DNA of 45,235 nt from a virus: positions 1 to 45,235 of IMG/VR virus record IMGVR_UViG_3300032331_001681, one strand, 5' to 3'. Both the position numbers and the translations under genes were made by a program. Shown here piece after piece: positions 25,375 to 31,256 of this stretch (the first letter of the stretch is position 1; every line of letters starts with the position of its first letter). A model generated the notes under the pieces. That model searched no databases. It had not been told where the DNA came from and saw only the letters and a list, made by a program, of their open reading frames with translations.

Positions 25375-26300
25375 CTGAGGCGAGGCAGATCGCGAAGGGC
25401 CATTGGAAAGATCTTTTGCCTGCGCTGGGGGTGGACGCCAAGTATCTCACCAACAAGCATGGCCCATGCCCTATCTGTGGCGGGGCTGACCGCTTCCGCT
25501 GGGATGACCAGCATGGCGAAGGCGGGTTTATCTGCTCGCAATGCGGCGGGGGCGATGGTTTTAGGCTTGCCGGGCGCGTCACTGGGCAGACATTCGCGCA
25601 GTTAGCGAGTCAGGTAGAAGAGATGCTTGGCCACAGCAATGACTACCGCGGGCCAACTGGCGACGTTGAGGAGATGCGCCAACGGGAGAAAATGAAAAGC
25701 GTCTGGGATGGGTCTAGGACGCCCGCAGTGGGTGGACCCACCGATACCTACTTGGAGGACCGTGTGGGCTGTCTATGGCCTTCTCAGGCGATCCGTGAGG
25801 CATTCTGGGGTCAGACTCCGGTCATGGTCTGCAAGATCGTGGATCATGCAGGTGAAAGAGCCGTAAATCTGCATCTGACCATGCTCACTCCCGATGGTCA
25901 GAAGGCCAACTTGGACGTAGCAAAGCGGGTGATGAAGGGAAAGCTGCCTGATGGGTGCGCGATCCGGCTGGGTCCAGAGAAGGCTGTGATGGGTGTCGCG
26001 GAGGGCATCGAGACCGCCATCAGCGCCGCCATTATGTTCGATATGCCGGTTTGGGCCTGCGTGAATGGCACACTGCTATCGAAATGGATTCCCCCCGCCA
26101 AGGCAGAGCAAATAACCATCTTTGGCGACAATGATGGCAACTTCACTGGCCAAGCGAAGGCGTACCATCTCGCAAACAGGCTCGAGGTCCAGCACAAGAG
26201 GCGTGTCACCGTGATGATCCCGCCAGTCGCGGATGAGGACTGGAACGATCACCACCACCGCACATGGAGCCAGCCTACGTTTCTGCGGGTTGTGAAATAA
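25371..26300 (+). CDS. Toprim-domain DNA primase with zinc finger
   Basis: The 309-residue protein starts at GTG overlapping the helicase stop. Residues about 32-70 hold the primase zinc-binding domain (CPICGG then CSQCGG). The C-terminal half has the Toprim pattern: MGVAEGIETAISAAI with conserved Glu, then ITIFGDNDGNFTGQ with the D-x-D pair. It synthesises RNA primers for replication, probably with the host polymerase. It belongs to the Toprim primases of temperate and plasmid-type phages (DUF7146-like). No C-terminal helicase domain follows. Confidence 0.85.
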   Translation: MTEARQIAKGHWKDLLPALGVDAKYLTNKHGPCPICGGADRFRWDDQHGEGGFICSQCGGGDGFRLAGRVTGQTFAQLASQVEEMLGHSNDYRGPTGDVEEMRQREKMKSVWDGSRTPAVGGPTDTYLEDRVGCLWPSQAIREAFWGQTPVMVCKIVDHAGERAVNLHLTMLTPDGQKANLDVAKRVMKGKLPDGCAIRLGPEKAVMGVAEGIETAISAAIMFDMPVWACVNGTLLSKWIPPAKAEQITIFGDNDGNFTGQAKAYHLANRLEVQHKRRVTVMIPPVADEDWNDHHHRTWSQPTFLRVVK

Positions 26301-26338
26301 AAAAGGCGACACCGGAAGAGTCAGTCCCGGTGCCGCCC
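26300..26338 (-). terminator. Rho-independent terminator for the leftward operon
   Basis: GGCGaCACCGG (26306-26316) and CCGGTGcCGCC (26328-26338) form an 11-bp stem with one mismatch. Read on the minus strand, the stem is followed by six U residues (26300-26305). It ends transcription coming from 28.45 kb and lies just past the primase stop, so it may also stop rightward transcription. Confidence 0.72.
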
Positions 26339-26365
26339 CATAAGCGCAACGCACTACCAGAGCGC

Positions 26366-26467
26366 CTAATGGTGTTTTCTATTCCTTGGCGGGGTGAAGA
26401 AGGCCGCGAACAGTATGAACGCGCCAAATAGGGTGAAGTAGAGGACCGCGCCAGCTAATCTGAGCAT
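26366..26467 (-). CDS. Small membrane peptide
   Basis: A 33-residue frame starts at an ATG preceded by GGGTG and overlaps the upstream gene by 13 bases. Residues 5-26 (AGAVLYFTLFGAFILFAAFF) form a clear transmembrane helix and the tail is basic (PPRNRKHH). It is the last gene before the terminator. Role unknown. Confidence 0.5.
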   Translation of the reverse strand: MLRLAGAVLYFTLFGAFILFAAFFTPPRNRKHH

Positions 26468-26661
26468 GTTTCACCCAATGCTTCACGGGCAATCTTCGCC
26501 ATTTCATCGCTGTATAGGTATGGGTCAGGATGAATTGAGATTTTCCACAGAGCCGCCGCCAGCTTTTCGATGCAGTCAGCAGCCCTGTTTAGATCTGACT
26601 TGAGTGGGTCATAGAAGGTTGCCTTAGCTGACTCGCGTAGTTCTTGTGCGATGTTGCTCAT
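26455..26661 (-). CDS. IEKLEAAL-family small protein, copy 3
   Basis: The 68-residue protein contains LNRAADCIEKLAAALWKISI and EMAKIAREALGE, the same two blocks as the tandem pair at 21702-22185 (+). The ATG at 26661 overlaps the previous stop (ATGA) with GGGAG upstream. A dispersed paralogue on the other strand suggests the family is useful to the phage. Role unknown. Confidence 0.6.
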   Translation of the reverse strand: MSNIAQELRESAKATFYDPLKSDLNRAADCIEKLAAALWKISIHPDPYLYSDEMAKIAREALGETCSD

Positions 26662-26948
26662 TTCCATCTCCCACCCTTAGCGCCACCAATCTTGCCAGCG
26701 CGTGACGCCAACTCTGGATCCATGCTGAAGGCCCGTTTGCTTGCGCGCACTGCTTTGCCACCCTTGACCCCGGACTTGGACGCCAGATCCCTGTTGACCG
26801 AATAAGCCCGCTTTTCCTTAGGGACAGATTTGCCGCCTTTGGTCGCGATCTCTTTGCGCTTCTCCGGCGTCATACCAGCAAAGCCCCGCTTACTAGGCTT
26901 TACAATTTTCCAGTTGGTTCCTTCAGTCTTGTTTGATTCATTAGTCAT
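26658..26948 (-). CDS. KGG-repeat (Con-10-like) stress-type protein
   Basis: The 96-residue basic protein contains three KGG repeats (TKGGKSVPKEKR, GVKGGKAVRASKR, GAKGG), each near FAGM/AYSV/AFSM motifs. These match the KGG domain of the Con-10/GsiB family of hydrophilic stress proteins, predicted to be disordered. In a phage it might protect or compact nucleic acid; that is inference. It overlaps its neighbours by 4 and 8 bases. Confidence 0.75.
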   Translation of the reverse strand: MTNESNKTEGTNWKIVKPSKRGFAGMTPEKRKEIATKGGKSVPKEKRAYSVNRDLASKSGVKGGKAVRASKRAFSMDPELASRAGKIGGAKGGRWK

Positions 26949-27189
26949 CGTTTGCTGCCTCCTCAGTTCCGTTCAACAGGTAATTTCCATAGGCCATGTC
27001 CAAGAACCTATGAATGGCGCGAATGTGAGCCATGCTAAGGGTGACCATGACGGTTTTGGGTGTCGTAAACTCATCAGACACAATCAGGCCGGTCGCCTCC
27101 AACATCAGAAGATTCGGCGCATCAAAGTCATGGGAAAGCGAAACGCTGTCCCCGTCATCGTCAGTTATGGTTATGCTATAGTCGATCAT
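26941..27189 (-). CDS. Hypothetical acidic protein
   Basis: The 82-residue product starts MIDYSITITDDDGDSVSLSH, has a strand region and then LSMAHIRAIHRFLDMAYGNY. The start at 27189 is one base after the upstream stop; a longer frame into the neighbour is unlikely. It contains a coincidental CTATAG sequence. No family recognised. Confidence 0.58.
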   Translation of the reverse strand: MIDYSITITDDDGDSVSLSHDFDAPNLLMLEATGLIVSDEFTTPKTVMVTLSMAHIRAIHRFLDMAYGNYLLNGTEEAANDD

Positions 27190-27190
27190 G

Positions 27191-27478
27191 TCAAACCCCC
27201 TTCGCGTTGCACAGAACATCCACTGCTTTATGGATTTCGATATCCAATCGGTCCTTATCACCACTGTTATGGGCAAGCGCGATGGCCTCAAGGGCGGCCA
27301 GCATCTCTGGCGCGGCCAGTATGATGCTCAGATTGTTCTCTGTCCTATGGCTCATCACCCGACAGACGGAAACATCCCGGTCTGTGTCCTGCGCTTTGAT
27401 GTAGATGCTGTTACCCACCCATCTTGTGGTCCATGGTCCCGGCGTATGCGGAAGCCTGTGTGGCACATAGTGTTTCAT
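27191..27478 (-). CDS. HTPGPW-motif phage protein
   Basis: The 95-residue protein starts MKHYVPHRLPHTPGPWTTRW and has SIILAAPEMLAALEAIALAH. The HTPGPW...AAPEML pattern is a widespread small phage family of unknown function. GGGGGA precedes the ATG at 27478, which overlaps the upstream stop (ATGA). Confidence 0.68.
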   Translation of the reverse strand: MKHYVPHRLPHTPGPWTTRWVGNSIYIKAQDTDRDVSVCRVMSHRTENNLSIILAAPEMLAALEAIALAHNSGDKDRLDIEIHKAVDVLCNAKGV

Positions 27479-28074
27479 ATTGTCCCCCATTGTTCAGCCA
27501 TTGCGTCTGCGATCCCTTGATATGTGGTGGATCTGATCTTCCACTGATCTGGTCCCGGAGGAACCCGATTCTGTCCGCTGTTCGTCTGGTTTGCCCAGCG
27601 GGGTTTGCCATCGACCATGCGGGGCGCGACAGCACTGGTCGCGACCAACTTGGGCAGATTGGTCAGCCACAAGCATGTGGATTTGCTGGCATCGTGACCA
27701 AATTGGTGCGGCTGGATTGTCTGATCTGGCTTGCGCCAGCGCGTTGACAAGCAGCCAATTGGGTTCTCGATAGCGATGCGCGGGATTGGTGCATTCGCCA
27801 GCGCAAGCACAAACTTAAGGGCTTCCTCAGTCTGTGCGGCGCGTTCTGGCCTGCGCTTGTTCCAATGCAGTCCAGATGAGGTCAGATAAGTGCAAGGCGG
27901 GTGCGCGATCATCAGATCCCAGCCACCACCAATGAAGTCCAGCACATCGCCTCGCTGATGATATGTGGGGTCCGCATCGCACGGCAGAAGGTCACATGAC
28001 CATGCGTCATGGCCTCTGGCGCGGAAAGAATCCCGTACTGTTCCAGAGTACTCACAAGCGACCAGCACCCTCAT
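27475..28074 (-). CDS. DNA cytosine methyltransferase-like protein
   Basis: The 199-residue protein starts MRVLVACEYSGTVRDSFRAR (SAM-binding region) and has DLMIAHPPCTYLTSSG with the HPPC (58-61) catalytic-type cysteine motif and IAIENPIG. These fit the compact cytosine methyltransferase-like family common in phages. It could protect phage DNA against restriction or adjust gene control. Target unknown. The ATG at 28074 overlaps the previous stop (TGATG). Confidence 0.72.
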   Translation of the reverse strand: MRVLVACEYSGTVRDSFRARGHDAWSCDLLPCDADPTYHQRGDVLDFIGGGWDLMIAHPPCTYLTSSGLHWNKRRPERAAQTEEALKFVLALANAPIPRIAIENPIGCLSTRWRKPDQTIQPHQFGHDASKSTCLWLTNLPKLVATSAVAPRMVDGKPRWANQTNSGQNRVPPGPDQWKIRSTTYQGIADAMAEQWGTI

Positions 28075-28223
28075 CACGCCACCCAATAATAAAAGGGACC
28101 AGAACGGTCGCCATTCATCTTGACTGCATACCGGCAAGCGGCGCGCAGGGTGTTAAACAGGCCTGCATGGTCACCTACATGGCGATAACCAGCGTCTTTC
28201 GGGCGATAAAGCACTGCATACAT
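28074..28223 (-). CDS. Small hypothetical protein
   Basis: The 49-residue product starts MYAVLYRPKDAGYRHVGDHA and ends GPFYYWVA. GGGGGAT lies upstream of the ATG. The strand-helix-strand look and tight overlap with the methyltransferase gene support it. No function assigned. Confidence 0.52.
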   Translation of the reverse strand: MYAVLYRPKDAGYRHVGDHAGLFNTLRAACRYAVKMNGDRSGPFYYWVA

Positions 28224-28234
28224 GACCAATCCCC

Positions 28235-28447
28235 CTAGTGATAAGCGGCAAGCAGCCACTGACGGGCGCTTTCCAATGAATAGCAATGCTTGACCTCGCC
28301 ATGAACCGATACGGCGCGCCAATGATGACGGTCCCGATTCTTGACCTTGATTGGTCCAATGAAGCCCGTGGGATGACCAAAGTAGGTTAGCTGATAGATT
28401 CCGTCCGCTTTGGTTAACTGGATTGGGTTGCTGTTTTGGGTTACCAT
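28235..28447 (-). CDS. Small hypothetical protein, first gene of the leftward unit
   Basis: The 70-residue protein starts MVTQNSNPIQLTKADGIYQL and ends ESARQWLLAAYH; the middle is strand-rich. GGAGA lies upstream of the ATG at 28447, preferred over a TTG six bases earlier. It is the promoter-proximal gene of the 26.3-28.5 kb unit. Confidence 0.58.
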   Translation of the reverse strand: MVTQNSNPIQLTKADGIYQLTYFGHPTGFIGPIKVKNRDRHHWRAVSVHGEVKHCYSLESARQWLLAAYH

Positions 28448-28478
28448 GACCAAGTCTCCGTTGTGGGTGACGACTCAT

Positions 28479-28506
28479 AAGTTATCATATACTTGACCAT
28501 AGTCAA
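28479..28506 (-). promoter_or_regulatory. Putative leftward promoter with TTGAC/GTCAA operator
   Basis: On the minus strand TTGACT (28501-28506) lies 16 bases before TAACTT (28479-28484). The -35 box is inside the palindrome TTGAC-CATA-GTCAA (28493-28506). The same half-sites occur in the switch at 19576-19593, so one regulator may act at both. Confidence 0.45.
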
Positions 28507-28523
28507 CAGCTAAATTCACAAAC

Positions 28524-28773
28524 GGTCCAATGACCAATGGTCCAGCGGTCCAATGACCAATGACCAATCCAGAAAGGCGAATCCAATGGATGAAATGACC
28601 ATCTTCTATATTTCCGTTTTCGTGTTTTTCATCTGTCCAGTGGTCATAGTCTTATGCGCTGTGGTCTCTGACCAAATGACCAGATCCAATCCGCCCGAGC
28701 CAATAGATGACCAATGGTCATGTCCAGTGGTCCGAACGGTGGTCCGGTCCAATGGTCCAGACCAATGACCAAT
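28524..28773. repeat. GACCAAT / GGTCC repeat array
   Basis: GGTCCAATGACCAATG occurs at 28524-28539 and 28547-28562 with a 23-bp period. Related GGTCCAAT and ATGACCAAT units follow around 28700-28773, in both orientations. The array lies at the boundary between the leftward accessory unit and the GANTC-rich block. It resembles iterons or a protein-binding array. The short membrane-protein gene at 28586 runs through it. Confidence 0.55.
28586..28768 (+). CDS. Small membrane protein with repeat-derived tail
   Basis: The 60-residue frame starts MDEMTIFYISVFVFFICPVV with AAAGG upstream and has one transmembrane segment (5-30). Its C-terminal half (from about SDQMTRSNPPEP onward) is encoded by the GACCAAT repeat array and so may be an accident of the repeat. 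It could be a real single-pass peptide. Confidence 0.4.
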   Translation: MDEMTIFYISVFVFFICPVVIVLCAVVSDQMTRSNPPEPIDDQWSCPVVRTVVRSNGPDQ

Positions 28774-28843
28774 AGGCGCGCATCATCGAACCTGGGCTTA
28801 AAGCCAAGGTCAAGTAATCCCCAGGTTGACGCAAGCCTATAGT

Positions 28844-28866
28844 CCCGCGCCAATGACGGGCGCGGG
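28844..28866. terminator. GC-rich hairpin
   Basis: CCCGCGC and GCGCGGG form a 7-bp stem (8 with the C51/G59 pair) around AATGACG-type loop. No T tract. It lies between the repeat array and the gene ending at 28907 and may stop transcription or be a structural element. Confidence 0.35.
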
Positions 28867-28906
28867 TTATGTGGTCCAGTCTTATGGAAAAGCTTTTTCC
28901 GTAAGC

Positions 28907-29122
28907 CTATCGCTGGAGTCGTTTCCGGCGCGATAGCTCGAAAGTAATAGAGTCCATTTCAGCCAATAGCTTAACCACATATGGATCCCTTGTGTCGCGT
29001 TCGCGATATATCGGGAGAGTCGCGGCGATATCGGTTAAGGCATGGTTTAATTCGGCAATGGGCTTTCCCTTGGCGCGGGTTTCATACCATGCGAGGGAAT
29101 AGGGCGCGGGCTCAATTCTCAT
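28907..29122 (-). CDS. Hypothetical small protein
   Basis: The 71-residue product begins MRIEPAPYSLAWYETRAKGK and continues with helical PIAELNHALTDIAATLPIYR. GGAGTCGTC lies before the ATG; here the ribosome-binding site itself creates a GANTC. A basic C-terminus (SRRKRLQR) is present. No family recognised. Confidence 0.58.
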   Translation of the reverse strand: MRIEPAPYSLAWYETRAKGKPIAELNHALTDIAATLPIYRERDTRDPYVVKLLAEMDSITFELSRRKRLQR

Positions 29123-29174
29123 TTGACGACTCCATGTTAAGCTTGATTGTTAGCGTTACTGGCGACTCATAGGC

Positions 29175-29209
29175 AAAAAAAAGAGCCGGGGCTTATCCCG
29201 ACTCCTTTT
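29175..29209 (-). terminator. Rho-independent terminator
   Basis: GAGcCGGG (29183-29190) and CCCGaCTC (29197-29204) form a stem with one mismatch. On the minus strand it is followed by eight U residues (29175-29182), ending the leftward unit 29990-29213. A shorter CTTTT follows on the plus strand. Confidence 0.68.
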
Positions 29210-29212
29210 CGA

Positions 29213-29293
29213 TTAGATGAAACACAAGGCGCACAATCCGCCCACGAAAAGCCAGCACACAAGCGCTGCAATAAGTTCGATTGTCTTTTCCAT
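29213..29293 (-). CDS. Small membrane peptide
   Basis: A 26-residue frame starts after AAGGAGTC and reads MEKTIELIAALVCWLFVGGL then a hydrophobic end CALCFI. It is a single transmembrane helix with three Cys. The strong ribosome-binding site and the terminator immediately after the stop argue for a real gene. Confidence 0.55.
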   Translation of the reverse strand: MEKTIELIAALVCWLFVGGLCALCFI

Positions 29294-29303
29294 GTTTGAC
29301 TCC

Positions 29304-29990
29304 TTATGCGGCGATAGCATCCGCCTTGCGCTTTTGAACCCCATGGGCGGGGAAACCCACAATAGCGTCACGTTGCAAGGCGCAAAGCCCGCATGATGCG
29401 CAAGAAACCTCGTCTCGATATGTGGCGGGACAAACAACAATCTTGCGCCCTTGTGGCGTCGCAAGCTTAACATTGCCGTGAATGGTAGAAGGTAGCACTA
29501 CGGCAATGGGCGCAATATTGAGCGCCGCTAAATCATCCGCATGGGCGAGATTGTTTGCGCTTAGATTAACCGTGAAACCGTTTTTGTTGGCGCTCGCAAT
29601 GGCGTCACGGTTAGCCTCATTTGAGAGCGAGTCGTAATGAGTATATGTGAACCCGCGCTTTCCCTTGTTGGCGCGCACAAGCTTTGCCAATGCAATGGAG
29701 TCAATGGCGACTCCATCTCCCGGCAAGTCTCCCGCTTGATTGTGACGCCATAAGATTCCCTTGTTGAGTTTGGAGACTTGTTTCGTGAATTCATCCCATG
29801 CGACTCCAAGCTTGCGAGTCGTCACCTTTTGCCAAAAGAGATTCAGTGGACCGTTTCCCGCATAGCATCCGCCCTTATTATTGAATGGGCAAGCGGGGGG
29901 ACAAGTCTCGGCGCTTGTTGTGGAAACGGGAATCGGACCCGTTTTCGCATTGCGCGATATAGCAGTGAGGCTAACGTTATAATCTTGCAT
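29304..29990 (-). CDS. Cys-cluster protein of the DUF7227/Gp88-like type
   Basis: The 228-residue protein starts MQDYNVSLTAISRNAKTGPI. It contains TSAETCPPACPFNNKGGCYA, a C-x3-C-x7-C cluster, then a TIM-barrel-like sequence with HYDSLSNEANRDAIASANK and GFTVNLSANNLAHADDL. A second Cys cluster near the end (CASCGLCAL) may bind metal. The pattern matches phage families of unknown function (DUF7227, Gp88-like) that may be iron-sulfur proteins. The ATG at 29990 was chosen because GGAG precedes it; an upstream in-frame extension covers the promoter element. Confidence 0.65.
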   Translation of the reverse strand: MQDYNVSLTAISRNAKTGPIPVSTTSAETCPPACPFNNKGGCYAGNGPLNLFWQKVTTRKLGVAWDEFTKQVSKLNKGILWRHNQAGDLPGDGVAIDSIALAKLVRANKGKRGFTYTHYDSLSNEANRDAIASANKNGFTVNLSANNLAHADDLAALNIAPIAVVLPSTIHGNVKLATPQGRKIVVCPATYRDEVSCASCGLCALQRDAIVGFPAHGVQKRKADAIAA

Positions 29991-30025
29991 TTGATTGACT
30001 CCGTGTTCTGTAGTGAGAACGACTC

Positions 30026-30137
30026 GATTCTTATATGCATTTCCCGCACAATGCAACGTAATATTTTCGCCAGGCTTGTGTAATGAATTTATTACAAAAA
30101 TAGGGCTTGGCATATGCAGGAAATGCATATAAGAATC
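30026..30137. promoter_or_regulatory. Twin inverted 19-bp promoter elements
   Basis: GGAAATGCATATAAGAATC occurs on the plus strand at 30119-30137 and on the minus strand at 30026-30044, a perfect 19-bp inverted repeat 74 bp apart. Each copy points at the gene beside it, 36-39 bases before its ATG. Each has TTGnnn 15 bases upstream of TATAAG, and each ends in GAATC, a GANTC site. This looks like a pair of identical divergent promoters, possibly activated through GcrA-type control. Confidence 0.65.
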
Positions 30138-30175
30138 AGATCAAGTTAAACGGAAACAACAAACGGAGTCGGACA

Positions 30176-30733
30176 ATGGTTTATCATCTAGCGAAAAATG
30201 AAGTCCCGGAGTTTATGCGCGGCGCATATAATGGTAGCAAATTTCGCGCTGAGCCCACCACAAGCGTGACAATTAGATCAGATGCGGGATTGTGGCAAGG
30301 CGGGAGTCGTGATTTCTTTTATGCTATCGATCTGAAAACGGGGCGCAAGGTAGCATTGCCGGGACAAGATGGCGCGCCATGGGATGCTAGCCGTGAGACT
30401 CGCACAATAGATTTGTGCCCCGGCTATGCAATTGTGGAATCTAGTATCTTTTGTGGAAAGCATATGGGGCTTGTCTTTTATGTTCATCCCGATGATATCG
30501 CCCGGCTTATACCTAAAAATAGCGGCGCAGAATTATGTGACGTAGAAAAGCGGGTTCTTCGCATAATTGACGGCTATAAATCTTTTGCGCGCAATGATGA
30601 ATTTCGCCGCGCTGGAATTGAGCTAGGCGAGGTTGACGCTATCAAAGCCCGACTCATAAGCTTAGGCTTGTTGAATAAGGCGGGAGCGATAACGGTTAAG
30701 GGACGCAATGCTTGTGAAGGAGTCCGGCTATGA
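30176..30733 (+). CDS. Hypothetical protein
   Basis: The 185-residue product starts MVYHLAKNEVPEFMRGAYNG. Its first half is strand-rich (VTIRSDAGLWQGGSRDFFYA). Its C-terminal part resembles a winged-helix (EVDAIKARLISLGLLNKAGA, then ITVKGRNACEGVRL). CGGAGTC precedes the ATG. Function unknown; a regulator is possible from the wing-like end. Confidence 0.6.
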   Translation: MVYHLAKNEVPEFMRGAYNGSKFRAEPTTSVTIRSDAGLWQGGSRDFFYAIDLKTGRKVALPGQDGAPWDASRETRTIDLCPGYAIVESSIFCGKHMGLVFYVHPDDIARLIPKNSGAELCDVEKRVLRIIDGYKSFARNDEFRRAGIELGEVDAIKARLISLGLLNKAGAITVKGRNACEGVRL

Positions 30734-30825
30734 TCAGAACTAGAAAGATTGGCGGGATGCGATTCATATGGATTGGACGACTCGTCATTAGCTTTTGCAT
30801 AAAGAAAAAGAGGGACTCAAAATGA
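30730..30825 (+). CDS. Small basic peptide
   Basis: A 31-residue frame starts with ATG overlapping the upstream stop, has AAGGAGTC as ribosome-binding site, and ends in TGA overlapping the next start (ATGA). It reads MIRTRKIGGMRFIWIGRLVI then SFCIKKKRDSK, a basic peptide with a short hydrophobic core. Tight coupling supports translation. Confidence 0.45.
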   Translation: MIRTRKIGGMRFIWIGRLVISFCIKKKRDSK

Positions 30826-31052
30826 AATCACAATGGCGCATAATCAAAACAGATAGAAAACAATTTCCTTGGCGCTTGGAAAGCTTGCATCATCTAGATG
30901 ATGGGGCTTGTACGGGATGGGAAAAGCTATCGGATTACAAGACTCGCAAGGCGGCGATAACTGTAGGAATGCTAATGAGGGAAAGAGGCGAGTCGATATC
31001 ATGGCCGGGCGGAGCGATTAGAATGGGCTTGGCAATGGTGGAGTCATGTTAG
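30822..31052 (+). CDS. Small hypothetical protein
   Basis: The 76-residue product starts MKSQWRIIKTDRKQFPWRLE and has WEKLSDYKTRKAAITVGMLM. The start at 30822 sits in an ATGA overlap with a GGGAC upstream. It ends before a strong terminator. No family recognised. Confidence 0.55.
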   Translation: MKSQWRIIKTDRKQFPWRLESLHHLDDGACTGWEKLSDYKTRKAAITVGMLMRERGESISWPGGAIRMGLAMVESC

Positions 31053-31084
31053 CTTAAACACTAGAATAACCCGCGCCAATAATA

Positions 31085-31120
31085 GGCTGGAGTCATTGCG
31101 ACTCCGGCCTTTTCTGTTTT
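31085..31120 (+). terminator. Rho-independent terminator
   Basis: GGCTGGAGTC (31085-31094) and GACTCCGGCC (31100-31109) form a 10-bp stem (one T-G wobble) with loop ATTGC, followed by TTTTCTGTTTT. It ends the rightward unit before the terminase small subunit gene. The stem contains two GANTC sites. Confidence 0.8.
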
Positions 31121-31121
31121 G

Positions 31122-31135
31122 ACGACTCGAGTCGT
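31122..31135. promoter_or_regulatory. 14-bp palindrome with overlapping GANTC sites
   Basis: ACGACTCGAGTCGT is a perfect 14-bp palindrome containing GACTC and GAGTC. It lies 120 bases before the terminase small subunit gene, right after the terminator. It may be an operator or a methylation-controlled site. The intergenic stretch 31136-31256 holds no clear gene. Confidence 0.4.
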
Positions 31136-31256
31136 TTCCTTTGATTCGTCAATAGGTTATTGCGTGAAGCTTGGCCGTGTAACATTAGGCCTGGAGATTG
31201 TTAGCAAAATTGTTAGCGTCTGGAATGGTTCTACAGGCTTGTGATATGGTTTCCCT

